A DNA stretch of 8,814 nt, from positions 1 through 8,814 of the forward strand of contig JACMRO010000526.1 in assembly GCA_014376425.1 (NCBI GenBank). Direction: 5' to 3'. Both the position numbers and the translations under genes were made by a program. Below are positions 1-6,177 of the stretch, one piece after another (the first letter of the stretch is position 1; each line of letters begins with the position of its first letter). Origin of the DNA: Rubritepida sp. (GTDB lineage: Bacteria > Pseudomonadota > Alphaproteobacteria > Acetobacterales > Acetobacteraceae). The notes below the pieces were generated by a model that worked only from the letters and a program-made list of their open reading frames with translations, made no database searches and was not told the origin of the DNA.

Positions 1-35
1 AGGTCAAGGAATTCTGGGAGGGCCTCGGCCGCTAG
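1..35 (+). CDS. Possible C-terminal tail of a rightward gene cut by the left edge
   Basis: One frame reads through from the left edge and gives V-K-E-F-W-E-G-L-G-R before a TAG at 33-35. Nearly all of its codons end in G or C, as expected for real coding sequence in this genome. The stop overlaps the stop of the convergent PRC-barrel gene through a CTAG palindrome at 32-35, so each strand uses TAG there. Ten residues are too few to assign a family, and the call rests only on frame, codon bias and tight convergent packing. It could be chance. Confidence 0.4.
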   Translation, partial: VKEFWEGLGR

Positions 36-433
36 ATCAGCGGCCAGTCCATCGCATCATTGTAATGGGTGCGGATGCGGCGGGCGTCATCCTCGTTCCA
101 GCCGCGTTCCTGCTCCACGGTCGGCGCATTCTCAAGTGCAGCTTTGTCCAGCTTTACCTGGTAGCCCTCCAACTGCGTGTTGTAGCGAAGCATCGACCAG
201 CGCAGCGGGTAGTGCTTGGCATCCAGGCCCAAGAAGCCGCCGAAGCTCAGCACGGCGTAGACGACGGTGCCCTCTCGCTTGTCCAGCATGATGTCCTCGA
301 TGACGCCGATCTTCTGGTCCGACAGATCGTAGACATCGGTCCCGGCGACACGTCTGGCGGAGATGAGGGAGCCGTGCGTCGGCTGCGTGAGGTCCTGGCT
401 GGTCGGCTTTTCGATCGGGGCTGCGGTGTTCAT
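32..433 (-). CDS. PRC-barrel domain protein
   Basis: A soluble protein of 133 residues with no signal peptide or membrane segment. Residues about 21-100 match the PRC-barrel pattern: L-I-S-A-R-R-V-A-G near 23-31, a V-Y-D-L-S-D-Q-K-I-G-V-I-E-D strand pair near 34-47, then Y-A-V-L-S-F-G-G-F-L-G-L near 59-70 and Y-P-L-R-W-S near 75-80. PRC-barrel proteins are small beta-barrel adaptors. In alphaproteobacteria, stand-alone copies of this kind are common and often stress-linked, but none has a single defined reaction. The frame is open further upstream (to 517), but the ATG at 431-433 is chosen because AAGGAG lies 7 bases before it. The gene is divergent from the membrane protein gene, with 82 bases between the starts. 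I found no clear EcfG-type or housekeeping promoter there. The family call is firm; the role is unknown. Confidence 0.9.
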   Translation of the reverse strand: MNTAAPIEKPTSQDLTQPTHGSLISARRVAGTDVYDLSDQKIGVIEDIMLDKREGTVVYAVLSFGGFLGLDAKHYPLRWSMLRYNTQLEGYQVKLDKAALENAPTVEQERGWNEDDARRIRTHYNDAMDWPLI

Positions 434-440
434 CGGCTTT

Positions 441-446
441 CTCCTT
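441..446 (-). promoter_or_regulatory. Ribosome-binding site fixing the PRC-barrel gene start
   Basis: Read on the minus strand this is AAGGAG, seven bases before the ATG at 433-431. It is the reason for preferring the 133-residue product over the longer open frame, which would add 28 basic, low-complexity residues that lack such a site. Confidence 0.8.
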
Positions 447-515
447 GTAGCTCCCGGCAGAACGCGCCTTGTCTTGGGGGGTTGCGTCTGGGCGGCCAGG
501 CGGCCAATCCCGCGC

Positions 516-2438
516 ATGCCCTATTTGCTTGCCCTGCTGATCGGCGCCGCCACGGGCGGGCTGCTGCCGTGGGACATGGTGGTCGGTCGGGGCTGGTGGC
601 TGGCCCCGTCGCAGGATGTGGCGCAGAGCCTGATCGGCCACCTGGCCTTCCAGATGGATGGCTGGCGCTTCCCACTTTTCCGCATCGGCACGCTGATGCC
701 ACCCGACGGCATCAACGCCATGCTGGTGGATGCCAATCCCGCGATGTCGCTGCTGGCCCGGCTGCTGCCGGGGGGGCCGCACAACCTGCTGGGTGCCTGG
801 CTCTTCGCCTGCTTCCTGCTGCAGCCCCTGGCCGCGGTCTACGCGCTGCGCGGCCTGGGGGAGCGGCGCCTGGTGCCGGCGCTGGCGGTAGCGGCGCTGG
901 CGGCGCTGATGCCCAGCCTGTGGTTCCAGCCGATGCACCCCAATCTGTGCGGCCATTTCATCATCCTGCTGGCGCTGGGCGCCACCCTGCGACTGCTGCG
1001 TGGCGAGCCGGGTTGGCGCATGGCAGGGCTGGCGCTGGGTTTGGGCGCTTTCGTGCACCCATACCTGCTGGTGATGGCGACGGCGCTGCTATGCGCGGTG
1101 CCGCTGAGCCGCCGGGATTGGCGCCAGGCGGCCGTGCTGGGTGGATTGCTGGGCGGCCTGGCCGTGCTGATGGCGCTGGCCGGGTTTTTTGGCGCCGGCG
1201 CGGCGGATCGGGGCTTCGGCCGCTTTTCGATGAATCTGCTCTCGCCCGTTGTGCCGCAGCTCTCCGGCCTGTTCGGCGGCCCGATGTTGGACGCGACGGG
1301 CGGGCAGTATGAGGGCTTCAACTACCTCGGCGCCGGGCTGCTGGTGCTGCTGGCGCTGGGCTGGCACCGGCCACCCCGATGGTCCTGGTCGCTGCTGGCT
1401 GTGCTGGCGGGGCTGACGGCGCTGGCGCTGAGCAGCCGGGTCTATGCCGGGCCCGTGCTGCTGCTCGATCTGGGGCTGCGACCCTGGGAGCAGGTGTTCG
1501 GCGCCGTCCGCGCCTCCGGCCGGCTGTTCTGGCCAGTGGGCTACGCGGCGCTGGTCTTCGCCGTGGCGGCGCTGGCCACGCGGCTGCGGCCGGCGCGCTT
1601 CGCCGCGCTGGCGGTGCTGGCCGTAGCGCTGCAGTGGCAGGATACCGGGCCGCTGCGCGCCCGGGCACAGGCCATGCTGGCAAGCCCGGGCGCCGCACCG
1701 CCGCCGGCGGCATTCGTGCAGGCGGTGGCCACCGCCCAACGCCTCACCATCCTGCCCGCCCCGCCTTGCGTGGAGGGCGCCGAGCGCGACCTGGCGCAGA
1801 GCCTCATCCTGGTCGCGGTGCGGGCCGGCGTACCGGTCTCCAGCGTCGCCGCGGGGCGGATGCCGCCCGGCTTCGGCTGCGAATCCGCCGCCAGCGACGC
1901 GATGGAGGAGCCGCTGCGCGATGGTGAGGTGCTGCTGGTGCTGCAGCCGGCATTCGCGGCCCGGCTGGATGGCCGGCTGCTGGGGCCGGCCGGCTGCATT
2001 GGCACGGGACCGGCCTTGTGCGGCGCCGGGCTGGGCACGCCGCTGGCGGCCAGCCCGCCGCCCCCCCTGCCGCCGCGCGGCGAGGAGGTGGCTGCCCAGG
2101 CACTGCATCCCTTCCAGGCACATGGCTGGGCGGGCGCCTGGAATGCCGGGCCACGCAGCACGCTGCTGCTGCCCCCCGGCGGCGGCGCGCTGGCGCTGAC
2201 CCTGCGCGGCGTGGCGCTGAACCCCGGCGGGACGCGCCGCATCGCCATCCGTATCAACGGCGCCGTCACGCATGCCACCCTGCCCGACCTGGCCGACGCC
2301 ACCTTGCGCCTCGTGCTGCCGCCCGGCCCGGTGCGCATCGCCTTCGACGTCCCGCGGCCGGTGGACCCGCAGCGTCGCGGCCTGGGGCCGATTGCGCATC
2401 GCGTCGGCTTCGCGCTTATCTCCGCGCGATTCGAATGA
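516..2438 (+). CDS. Polytopic membrane protein, DUF6311-like (possible GT-C-type transferase)
   Basis: A 640-residue inner-membrane protein. The first ~380 residues hold about ten hydrophobic segments (for example 1-20, 92-112, 119-135, 146-160, 169-195, 205-226, 271-283, 290-306, 340-355, 361-373). Between the first two lies a loop with D-V-A-Q-S-L-I-G-H at 34-42, W-R-F-P-L-F at 50-55 and V-D-A-N-P at 71-75. Y-E-G-F-N-Y-L-G-A-G at 265-274 and R-A-S-G-R-L-F-W-P-V at 332-341 are the strongest family-like motifs, recalled from DUF6311 proteins. Residues about 390-640 are non-membrane and beta-rich, and end in a domain (W-A-G-A-W near 538-542, I-R-I-N-G near 578-582) like the C-terminal domains of some surface-polysaccharide transferases. 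A role in transferring sugars or phosphoglycerol from a lipid carrier is inference. The start at 516 has no good ribosome-binding site; a TTG at 474 is an alternative. Its last codons overlap a possible early dapB start. Confidence 0.8.
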   Translation: MPYLLALLIGAATGGLLPWDMVVGRGWWLAPSQDVAQSLIGHLAFQMDGWRFPLFRIGTLMPPDGINAMLVDANPAMSLLARLLPGGPHNLLGAWLFACFLLQPLAAVYALRGLGERRLVPALAVAALAALMPSLWFQPMHPNLCGHFIILLALGATLRLLRGEPGWRMAGLALGLGAFVHPYLLVMATALLCAVPLSRRDWRQAAVLGGLLGGLAVLMALAGFFGAGAADRGFGRFSMNLLSPVVPQLSGLFGGPMLDATGGQYEGFNYLGAGLLVLLALGWHRPPRWSWSLLAVLAGLTALALSSRVYAGPVLLLDLGLRPWEQVFGAVRASGRLFWPVGYAALVFAVAALATRLRPARFAALAVLAVALQWQDTGPLRARAQAMLASPGAAPPPAAFVQAVATAQRLTILPAPPCVEGAERDLAQSLILVAVRAGVPVSSVAAGRMPPGFGCESAASDAMEEPLRDGEVLLVLQPAFAARLDGRLLGPAGCIGTGPALCGAGLGTPLAASPPPPLPPRGEEVAAQALHPFQAHGWAGAWNAGPRSTLLLPPGGGALALTLRGVALNPGGTRRIAIRINGAVTHATLPDLADATLRLVLPPGPVRIAFDVPRPVDPQRRGLGPIAHRVGFALISARFE

Positions 2439-2442
2439 AAGG
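2438..2442 (+). promoter_or_regulatory. Ribosome-binding site deciding the dapB start
   Basis: AAAGG begins on the last base of the upstream TGA stop and sits seven bases before the ATG at 2450. This favours 2450 over the ATG at 2435 and suggests that ribosomes ending on the membrane protein gene re-initiate on dapB. Confidence 0.6.
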
Positions 2443-2449
2443 CGGCGCC

Positions 2450-3175
2450 ATGCGCATCGGCATCACCGGCATCAGGGGGCGCATGGGGCAATTGCTGACG
2501 CGCGAGGTCGCGGCGGCCGGCATGGCCCTGGCGGGCGGCACCGGCCGCGGCGAAGATGTCGACGCGCTGTTCGCCGCCAGCGACGCGGTGATCGACTTCA
2601 CGCACGCGCACGCCGCCGCTGGCCACGCCGCTGCGGCCGCCCGGGCGGGCAAGCCGCTCACCCTGGGCAGCAGCGGGCTGTCGGCGGCGGAGGAGGCGGC
2701 AGTGGCCGAGGCGGCGCGCGCCGTGCCCATCGTCTACGCCGCCAATTTCGCCCCCGGGGTGAACCTGCTTTTCGCCATCGCCGAACGCATGGCCGCCGCC
2801 CTGCCGGCGGTGGAATACGACGCCGAGATCGTCGAGATGCACCATCGCCAGAAGGTGGACGCACCCTCGGGCACCGCCGTGGCGCTGGGCCGTGCCGTCG
2901 CCCGCGGCCGCGGCATGCCGCTTGATATGGAAAGCGGCCGCGACGGCCACACCGGCCCGCGCCGCACCGGGGCCATCGGCTTCGCGGCGTTGCGCGGCGG
3001 CCAGGTGGTGGGCGAGCACACGCTGATATTCGCCGCCGGCAGCGAGCACATCACGCTGGGCCATCGCAGCTTCGACCGCGGCGCCTATGCGGTTGGGGCG
3101 GTGCGGGCGGCGCGCTGGGCCAGCGGCCGGCCGGCCGGGCTGTATGACATGAAGGATGTGCTGGGGATGGGGTAA
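2450..3175 (+). CDS. dapB: 4-hydroxy-tetrahydrodipicolinate reductase
   Basis: Cytosolic NAD(P)H-dependent reductase that turns 4-hydroxy-tetrahydrodipicolinate into tetrahydrodipicolinate, supplying meso-diaminopimelate for cell wall and lysine. The 241 residues start with the Rossmann motif G-I-T-G-I-R-G-R-M-G (4-13). They continue with V-I-D-F-T (47-51), the G-S-S-G-L loop (73-77, usually GTTG), N-F-A-P-G-V-N (99-105) and the catalytic and substrate block E-M-H-H-R-Q-K-V-D-A-P-S-G-T (129-142). H131 and K135 match E. coli His159 and Lys163. The end L-Y-D-M-K-D-V-L-G is typical. ATG 2450 is chosen because AAAGG at 2438-2442 lies seven bases upstream and the Rossmann strand follows at once; an ATG at 2435, overlapping the previous stop, would add five residues. 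About 20 residues are missing after the second strand compared with E. coli, including the acidic-Arg pair that contacts the cofactor ribose, so this is the short form. It is probably co-transcribed with the gene before it. Confidence 0.97.
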   Translation: MRIGITGIRGRMGQLLTREVAAAGMALAGGTGRGEDVDALFAASDAVIDFTHAHAAAGHAAAAARAGKPLTLGSSGLSAAEEAAVAEAARAVPIVYAANFAPGVNLLFAIAERMAAALPAVEYDAEIVEMHHRQKVDAPSGTAVALGRAVARGRGMPLDMESGRDGHTGPRRTGAIGFAALRGGQVVGEHTLIFAAGSEHITLGHRSFDRGAYAVGAVRAARWASGRPAGLYDMKDVLGMG

Positions 3176-3756
3176 ATGCGCGGGCGCTGCTGCGCCCTGA
3201 AGCCCGGCTCTGGCACGTCACCGACGCTGCCTCGCTGCCCCTCATCCTCCGGCACGGTCTGCTCAGCGCGGAACGGCTGGTCGCGCTTTTCGGCGCGGAT
3301 CCTGTCCTGCTCAGCCGCAATCGCGACCGGTACGTGACGTTGCAGCACCCCGAGCACGGCCAGGCCACGCTACGCCGCCAATGGCTGCGCGACGCGACGC
3401 TCGGGCCGCGCCTGGCTGAGGGGGTGGACTGCGAGGCCTACCGGCGCTTCATCAACGCCCATGTGTATTTCTGGCCCACCGCCGGCCGCGCCGCGGCGCT
3501 GGACCGGTTTGAGGCCGGGCGCGAACAGGTGGTGCTTTCCCTGCCGGTGGCGGCGGTACTGTCGCTCGGCGTGCCGTTGCTCGGCTCACCCATCAACGCC
3601 GGCGGCGTGTTCGCCCGCCAGCCGCCCGCCCTGGCCCGCCGGCGCCACCCGGGGCTATACCAGCCGCTCGCCGGCATGCGCGAGCCTGTAGCCGAGATCG
3701 CCATCCCCGGCGGCTTGCCGCCAGGCCTGCCGTGGCAGATCACCCCACCCCGATGA
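3176..3756 (+). CDS. DUF7002-like protein; apparent one-base frameshift or non-standard start at the 5' end
   Basis: The homologous frame reads from about 3178 to the TGA at 3754-3756, roughly 190 residues. It begins L-L-R-P-E-A-R-L-W-H-V-T-D-A-A-S, then I-L-R-H-G-L-L-S, later I-N-A-H-V-Y-F-W and, near the end, L-G-S-P-I-N-A-G-G. These are the landmarks I know for DUF7002: a Y/W-H-x-T-D opening, G-L-L-S, N-x-x-V-x-F-W, and a late I-N-x-G. In this frame there is no ATG, GTG or TTG between the upstream stop at 3145 and the GTG at 3334, and starting at 3334 would delete the whole conserved N-terminus. An ATG at 3176, directly after the dapB stop, is one base out of frame; one extra base nearby would give a product whose first histidine sits about 14 residues in, as in relatives. 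So this is a recent frameshift, a sequence error, or a CTG start (3187). No function is established. It is probably expressed with dapB if intact. Confidence 0.72.
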
Positions 3757-3763
3757 CGTTCAC

Positions 3764-3779
3764 CCCGCCCTGGGGCGGG
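3764..3779. terminator. GC-rich hairpin between convergent genes, possible terminator
   Basis: CCCGCC at 3764-3769 pairs with GGCGGG at 3774-3779 around a CTGG loop. It lies just past the DUF7002-like stop and 51 bases beyond the recQ stop, so it could serve both strands. There is no T-run on either side, so factor-independent termination is not assured. Confidence 0.45.
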
Positions 3780-3799
3780 CGAAGCCCTCACGCTGGCGA

Positions 3800-3822
3800 C
3801 TGCCATGGGTTAGCTTTGGCAG
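3800..3822. repeat. Inverted repeat downstream of recQ
   Basis: CTGCCA at 3800-3805 and TGGCAG at 3817-3822 form a perfect 6-bp stem with an 11-base loop in the convergent gap, 8 bases from the recQ stop. It could be part of the recQ transcript end, together with the stronger hairpin at 3764-3779. Weak by itself. Confidence 0.3.
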
Positions 3823-3829
3823 CGGCTTC

Positions 3830-5734
3830 TCAGCCGCGCGCCAGGACTTCCAGCACGGCGGCGCCATAACGCTCGCGCTTGCTCGCACCCACGCCCGGCA
3901 CCTCGCCCAGATCGTCCAGATCGGCCGGCATGCGCTCGGCGATTTCCGCCAGCGTCCGGTCGTGGAAGATGACGTAGGCCGGAACGCCCTGGCTCTTCGC
4001 CTCGGATTTGCGCCATTCCCGCAGCGCGTCGAAGGCGGGGTTGTCGCTGCTGACAGCGGGCGCGCGTTCGCGCTCGCGCGCCGGGGCCGGGCCGGTTTCG
4101 ATCACGTCTGCGCGCAGCATCAGCGGCGTGGCGCCCCGCAGTATCGGCCGCGCTGCCTCGGTCGGCAGCAGCTCGCCATGGTTCTCCACCGCCACATCCA
4201 GCGCGCCATGCGCCACCAGCTGCCGGGCCACGCCGCGCCATGTCGGTTCGGAAATGTCCTTCCCGACGCCAAAGGTCGGCAGCTTGTCATGGCCGAACTG
4301 CGCCACCTTGTCGGTCAGCCGGCCGCGCAGGACGTCGATCAGATGCGCCACGCCGAAGCGCTGGCCGGTGCGCAGCACGGCGGAAATCAGTTTCTGCGCC
4401 GCGACCGTGCCGTCCCACAGCCGGGGCGGCTGGGCGCAGACGTCGCACTGGCCGCAATCCTGCTCCAGGTCGTCGCCGAAGCAGCGCAGCAGGATGCGCC
4501 GCCGGCAGGTCGCCGCCTCGGCGATCGCCACCATGGCCTCCAGCCGCTGCCGCTCGATACGCTTCTGCTCGTCGCTCGCCGGGCTTTCGGCGATGCGGTG
4601 GCGGGCGAGCGCGATGTCGCCGGCGCCGTAGAGCAGCAGTGCCTCGGCCGGCAGCCCGTCGCGGCCCGCGCGGCCGATCTCCTGGTACCAGCTCTCGGGC
4701 GATTTCGGCAGGTCGGTATGGGCCACCCAGCGCACGTCGGGCCGGTCGATGCCCATGCCGAAGGCGATGGTCGCGCACATCACCACGGCGTCACCGCGGG
4801 CGAAGCGGCGGTGATGCGCGCGCTTATCCGCGCCGTCCATTCCGGCGTGGAAATGCAGCGCGTCCAGCCCGTCCTTGCGCATCCACTCGGCCGTGCTCTC
4901 GGTCTTGGCGCGGCTGCCACAGTAGACGATGCCGGCGCCACGGCCGTCCGAGACACGGGTGATGAAGCTGCGCAGCTGCGCCCGTTCCTGCTCACGCGGT
5001 GCAGCGCGGATGAAGATGTTCGGCCGGTCGAAACCGCCGCGGAACACCGGCGCGTCCTGCAGGCTCAGCTGGTCGCGGATGTCGTCCACGGTGCGCGCGT
5101 CGGCCGTCGCCGTCAGCGCCAGGCGCGGCACATGGGCGAAACGCTCCGCCAGCACCCGCAGGCCGCGATATTCGGGCCGGAAATGATGCCCCCACTGGCT
5201 GACGCAATGCGCCTCGTCGATCGCGAACAGCGCCAACTCGCGCCGGTCCAGCCCGTCCAGCGTGCCGTCCATCAGCAGCCGCTCGGGCGAGACATAGAGC
5301 AGCTTCAAGGTGCCCGCCGCCATGTCCCGGCGGATGTCGCGCCGCGCGTCGTCATCCAGGTCAGAATGCAATGCGGCGGCGGCCACGCCCTGCTGACGCA
5401 GGGCCGCGACCTGATCCTCCATCAACGCGATCAATGGCGATACGACGACCGCCAGCCCGGGCATGCACAGCGCCGGCACCTGGAAGCACAGGCTCTTGCC
5501 ACCGCCGGTCGGCATCAGCACCAGGCCGGAGCGGCCAGCGATCACATGCGCCACGATCTCCGCCTGCTGCGGCCTGAAGGCGGCGTAACCGAAGACCTGG
5601 CGGAGGATCTGTTCGGGTTCGGCGATCAATCCCCCAGAACCCGCCTTGCCAAGACTAGATTTCCTAGAACCCGCTTTCCCAGGGTTCACTTCCCCAGGGC
5701 GCGCTCCTCCAGGGTCTACTTCCCCAGGGTTCAC
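3830..5734 (-). CDS. recQ: ATP-dependent DNA helicase RecQ
   Basis: A 3'-5' superfamily 2 helicase that unwinds recombination and repair intermediates. The order is complete: F-R-P-Q-Q (53-57), Walker A M-P-T-G-G-G-K-S (74-81), D-E-A-H (173-176) followed by the aromatic loop S-Q-W-G-H-H-F-R-P-E-Y, A-L-T-A-T-A (206-211), and motif VI with Q-E-I-G-R-A-G-R-D-G (351-360). The zinc-site cysteines C410, C427, C430 and C433 come next, then a winged-helix region about 440-540 and an HRDC domain about 563-634. The full frame gives 634 residues from a GTG (5734-5732) that overlaps the upstream lipoprotein stop as GTGA. Its first ~35 residues are a low-complexity five-residue repeat (N-P-G-E-V, D-P-G-G-A, R-P-G-E-V ...) encoded by a 15-bp tandem array. 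The helicase core begins just after it, so a start at TTG 5629 (599 residues, close to the E. coli length of about 609) is a real alternative. It is the last gene of a three-gene leftward run. Confidence 0.96.
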   Translation of the reverse strand: MNPGEVDPGGARPGEVNPGKAGSRKSSLGKAGSGGLIAEPEQILRQVFGYAAFRPQQAEIVAHVIAGRSGLVLMPTGGGKSLCFQVPALCMPGLAVVVSPLIALMEDQVAALRQQGVAAAALHSDLDDDARRDIRRDMAAGTLKLLYVSPERLLMDGTLDGLDRRELALFAIDEAHCVSQWGHHFRPEYRGLRVLAERFAHVPRLALTATADARTVDDIRDQLSLQDAPVFRGGFDRPNIFIRAAPREQERAQLRSFITRVSDGRGAGIVYCGSRAKTESTAEWMRKDGLDALHFHAGMDGADKRAHHRRFARGDAVVMCATIAFGMGIDRPDVRWVAHTDLPKSPESWYQEIGRAGRDGLPAEALLLYGAGDIALARHRIAESPASDEQKRIERQRLEAMVAIAEAATCRRRILLRCFGDDLEQDCGQCDVCAQPPRLWDGTVAAQKLISAVLRTGQRFGVAHLIDVLRGRLTDKVAQFGHDKLPTFGVGKDISEPTWRGVARQLVAHGALDVAVENHGELLPTEAARPILRGATPLMLRADVIETGPAPARERERAPAVSSDNPAFDALREWRKSEAKSQGVPAYVIFHDRTLAEIAERMPADLDDLGEVPGVGASKRERYGAAVLEVLARG

Positions 5735-5737
5735 TCC
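5633..5737. repeat. Seven-copy degenerate 15-bp tandem repeat at the lipoprotein-recQ junction
   Basis: Units start at 5633, 5648, 5663, 5678, 5693, 5708 and 5723. The best-preserved form is CCCAGGGTTCACTTC: units 4 and 7 agree at 14 of 15 bases, and units 1 and 3 (type CCCAGAACCCGCCTT) at 13 of 15. The unit length is a multiple of three, so copy-number changes would keep the recQ frame and simply add or remove five residues. The array spans the last codons of the lipoprotein gene, the GTG start of recQ and the first ~35 RecQ codons. It is less GC-rich than its surroundings. Confidence 0.85.
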
Positions 5738-6120
5738 CCGATGCGGATCTCGACCCGGCGCGACTCCTGCTCGGCCATTTCGAACGGCACCGGGCCGCGG
5801 CTGCCGACGCGGATGCGGCTGCGGGCCACACCGGCCTCGGTCAGCAGGGTCGCCACATGCTCGGCCCGGGCACGGCTAAGCGCCGTATTGAAAGCCTGGC
5901 CGCCGGTCGGGCCGGCGAAGCCCAGCACGCGCACCGGCGCCTCAGGGCGGCGGGCGGCCCGGGTGGCCACGGAGCGGAGCAGCCCTACCGCCGTCTCATC
6001 GAGCGCCGCGCTGTCGGCGTTGAAGAAGACGATGGTGGGCTGTTCGGTGCCGGGCGACATGCCGACGCAGCCGGCGAGCGCCAGGGACGGCAAAGCGAGC
6101 AGCAGGGTACGGCGGAACAT
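5731..6120 (-). CDS. Small OmpA-like lipoprotein
   Basis: A 129-residue lipoprotein with a basic N-terminus (M-F-R-R), a hydrophobic stretch and the lipobox L-A-G-C with lipidated Cys18. The mature part is an OmpA/MotB C-terminal-type domain: the strand I-V-F-F-N-A-D-S-A-A-L-D (30-41), V-R-V-L-G-F-A-G (63-70), then F-N-T-A-L-S-R-A-R-A-E-H-V (77-89) and the closing strand R-R-V-E-I-R-I. Such domains bind peptidoglycan diaminopimelate through an Asp and an Arg. The Arg (R85) is present, but the usual G-H-T-D appears as G-F-A-G, so the Asp is replaced by G70. Binding may be weak or altered. The ATG is preceded by GGAG at a spacing of eight bases. The gene follows the radical SAM gene by 55 bases and overlaps the recQ start by four. 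It most likely sits at the inner face of the outer membrane. Confidence 0.88.
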   Translation of the reverse strand: MFRRTLLLALPSLALAGCVGMSPGTEQPTIVFFNADSAALDETAVGLLRSVATRAARRPEAPVRVLGFAGPTGGQAFNTALSRARAEHVATLLTEAGVARSRIRVGSRGPVPFEMAEQESRRVEIRIGE

Positions 6121-6161
6121 GGGCGAATCTCCAGGGCTTTTCGGTATCCTGCCATGCCCCC

Positions 6162-6177
6162 GACGCCGCGCGGCGTC
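6162..6177 (-). repeat. Perfect inverted repeat at the radical SAM stop codon
   Basis: GACGCC-GCGC-GGCGTC is a perfect palindrome that can fold as a 6-bp stem with a four-base loop. It overlaps the TGA stop of the radical SAM gene (6178-6176) and precedes the lipoprotein gene by about 40 bases. No T-tract follows, so it may be an attenuating or RNA-stabilising hairpin rather than a terminator. Confidence 0.4.

Noticed and set aside
1089..3064. Long leftward open frames of 436 and 507 residues opposite the membrane protein and dapB
   Set aside because: Low-complexity Arg/Gln/Ala/Gly-rich translations with no recognisable motif, fully antisense to genes with strong family signatures.
3176..3330. 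ATG 3176 read in its own frame as a small gene
   Set aside because: The translation is Cys/Ser/Arg-rich without family resemblance and stops early, while the neighbouring frame carries the conserved DUF7002-like residues.
5633..5737. CRISPR array or attachment site
   Set aside because: The 15-bp units are contiguous, with no spacers, and are in frame within recQ; this is a simple tandem repeat.
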